From positions 124,001 to 188,000 of the forward strand of contig NZ_QNUL01000011.1 in the NCBI RefSeq assembly GCF_003383615.1: 64,000 nt of DNA, written 5' to 3'. Shown piece after piece: positions 63,651 to 64,000 of this stretch. The DNA is from Dyadobacter luteus (GTDB taxonomy: Bacteria > Bacteroidota > Bacteroidia > Cytophagales > Spirosomataceae). Within the stretch, counting starts at the first letter, position 1, and each line of letters starts with the position of its first letter. The notes below the pieces were generated by a model. It did no database searches, was not told where the DNA came from, and saw only the letters and a list, made by a program, of their open reading frames with translations. A program made the position numbers and the translations under genes.

Positions 63651-64000
63651 TTACTCTTCATATCCGAACTGGCGAAGCTTTCTCTCATTGCTTCTCCATT
63701 CGGGTTCAACTTTTACGTATTGCTCCAGGAAAACCTTTTTCCCAAAGAAAGCTTCCATATCCTCACGTGCCTGAGTACCTATTTTTTTAAGCATCTCGCC
63801 CTTCTCACCTATAATGATTCCTTTCTGACTTTTCCGCTCTACCAATATCTCCGCCCGAATGACAATCATATCATCACGCTCTTTAAACTCCGAAATTACA
63901 ACCTCGGTACTGTAAGGAATCTCCTGGCGATAATTCAGGAATATTTTTTCCCTCACGATCTCAGATGCGAAAAAACGTTCCGGTTTGTCTGTAAGTTCGT
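63651..64000 (-). CDS. era: GTPase Era, 5' part beyond window edge
   Basis: The C-terminal KH-domain part of Era, a 16S rRNA-binding GTPase needed for 30S maturation. The frame is open to the right edge (ELTDKPERFFASEIVREKIF), so the ORF start at 63956 is internal. The visible 116 residues contain the KH motif GIIIGEKGEMLKKIGTQARED and the late segment FLEQYVKVEPEWRS. The GTPase domain lies outside the window. It is followed by der on the same strand. Confidence 0.93.
   Translation of the reverse strand, partial: ELTDKPERFFASEIVREKIFLNYRQEIPYSTEVVISEFKERDDMIVIRAEILVERKSQKGIIIGEKGEMLKKIGTQAREDMEAFFGKKVFLEQYVKVEPEWRSNERKLRQFGYEE

Noticed and set aside
1-64000. tRNA, rRNA, CRISPR arrays, prophage or complete insertion-sequence transposases.
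   Set aside because: I looked for cloverleaf patterns, regularly spaced repeats, integrases and transposase motifs and saw none.

Overview
The window reads as chromosomal DNA of a Bacteroidota bacterium, most likely a Cytophagales (Dyadobacter/Spirosoma-like) relative. The signs are TAnnTTTG-type -7 promoter motifs, few Shine-Dalgarno sites, a GldG gliding-motility protein next to dnaN, MnmD as a stand-alone methyltransferase, an era-der pair, and a planctomycete-type cytochrome (DUF1501/DUF1549/DUF1553) cluster. The genus is an inference; no rRNA or tRNA gene is visible.

Region 1 (1-14,300) is a branched-chain amino acid locus on the + strand: ilvB (cut by the left edge), ilvN, ilvC, ilvA, leuC, leuD, an isopropylmalate/citramalate synthase paralogue, leuB and leuA. 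Small accessory modules sit between these genes: a nucleotidyltransferase plus a helical partner, an AraC regulator, a ParE/RelE-type toxin-antitoxin pair, a four-helix-bundle (S23/IVP) gene inside an imperfect inverted repeat, and an MntA/HepT pair. The leader of leuA (12,870-13,060) holds a 15-codon peptide gene with three consecutive leucine codons, followed by mutually exclusive antiterminator and terminator hairpins. This is a textbook attenuator layout.

Region 2 (14,400-24,600) carries purU, a free-methionine-sulfoxide reductase and a minus-strand cluster of secreted or membrane proteins: a Tat-exported sugar isomerase-like protein, a DUF2231/cytochrome c/LRR fusion, DUF1501, and cytochrome c-DUF1549-DUF1553. 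A phytanoyl-CoA-dioxygenase-like gene with a divergent AraC regulator follows.

Region 3 (24,600-41,600) is mostly housekeeping: yraN, lipB, a PolB-type exonuclease, rnr, a DUF1080 protein, gldG, dnaN, an orphan BlaI/MecI regulator with a palindromic operator candidate, a PaaE-like ferredoxin reductase, an aspartate aminotransferase, a BamA-like protein, icd and 5-formyl-THF cyclo-ligase. Upstream of the cyclo-ligase gene lies a stem-bubble-hairpin structure resembling 6S RNA.

Region 4 (41,600-64,000) holds a large SNF2 helicase, NUDIX, gmhA-like, mnmD, a PDZ aspartyl protease, tpiA, an OmpA protein, two glycosyltransferase genes, a nicotinamidase, a frameshifted outer-membrane protein gene, uvrA, a FAH-family gene, an acyltransferase, an esterase lipoprotein, der and the end of era.

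Two intergenic repeat types stand out: a GCTGACAGCCGAAAGCC-like family that abuts start codons, and a three-hairpin cassette upstream of the DUF1501 gene.
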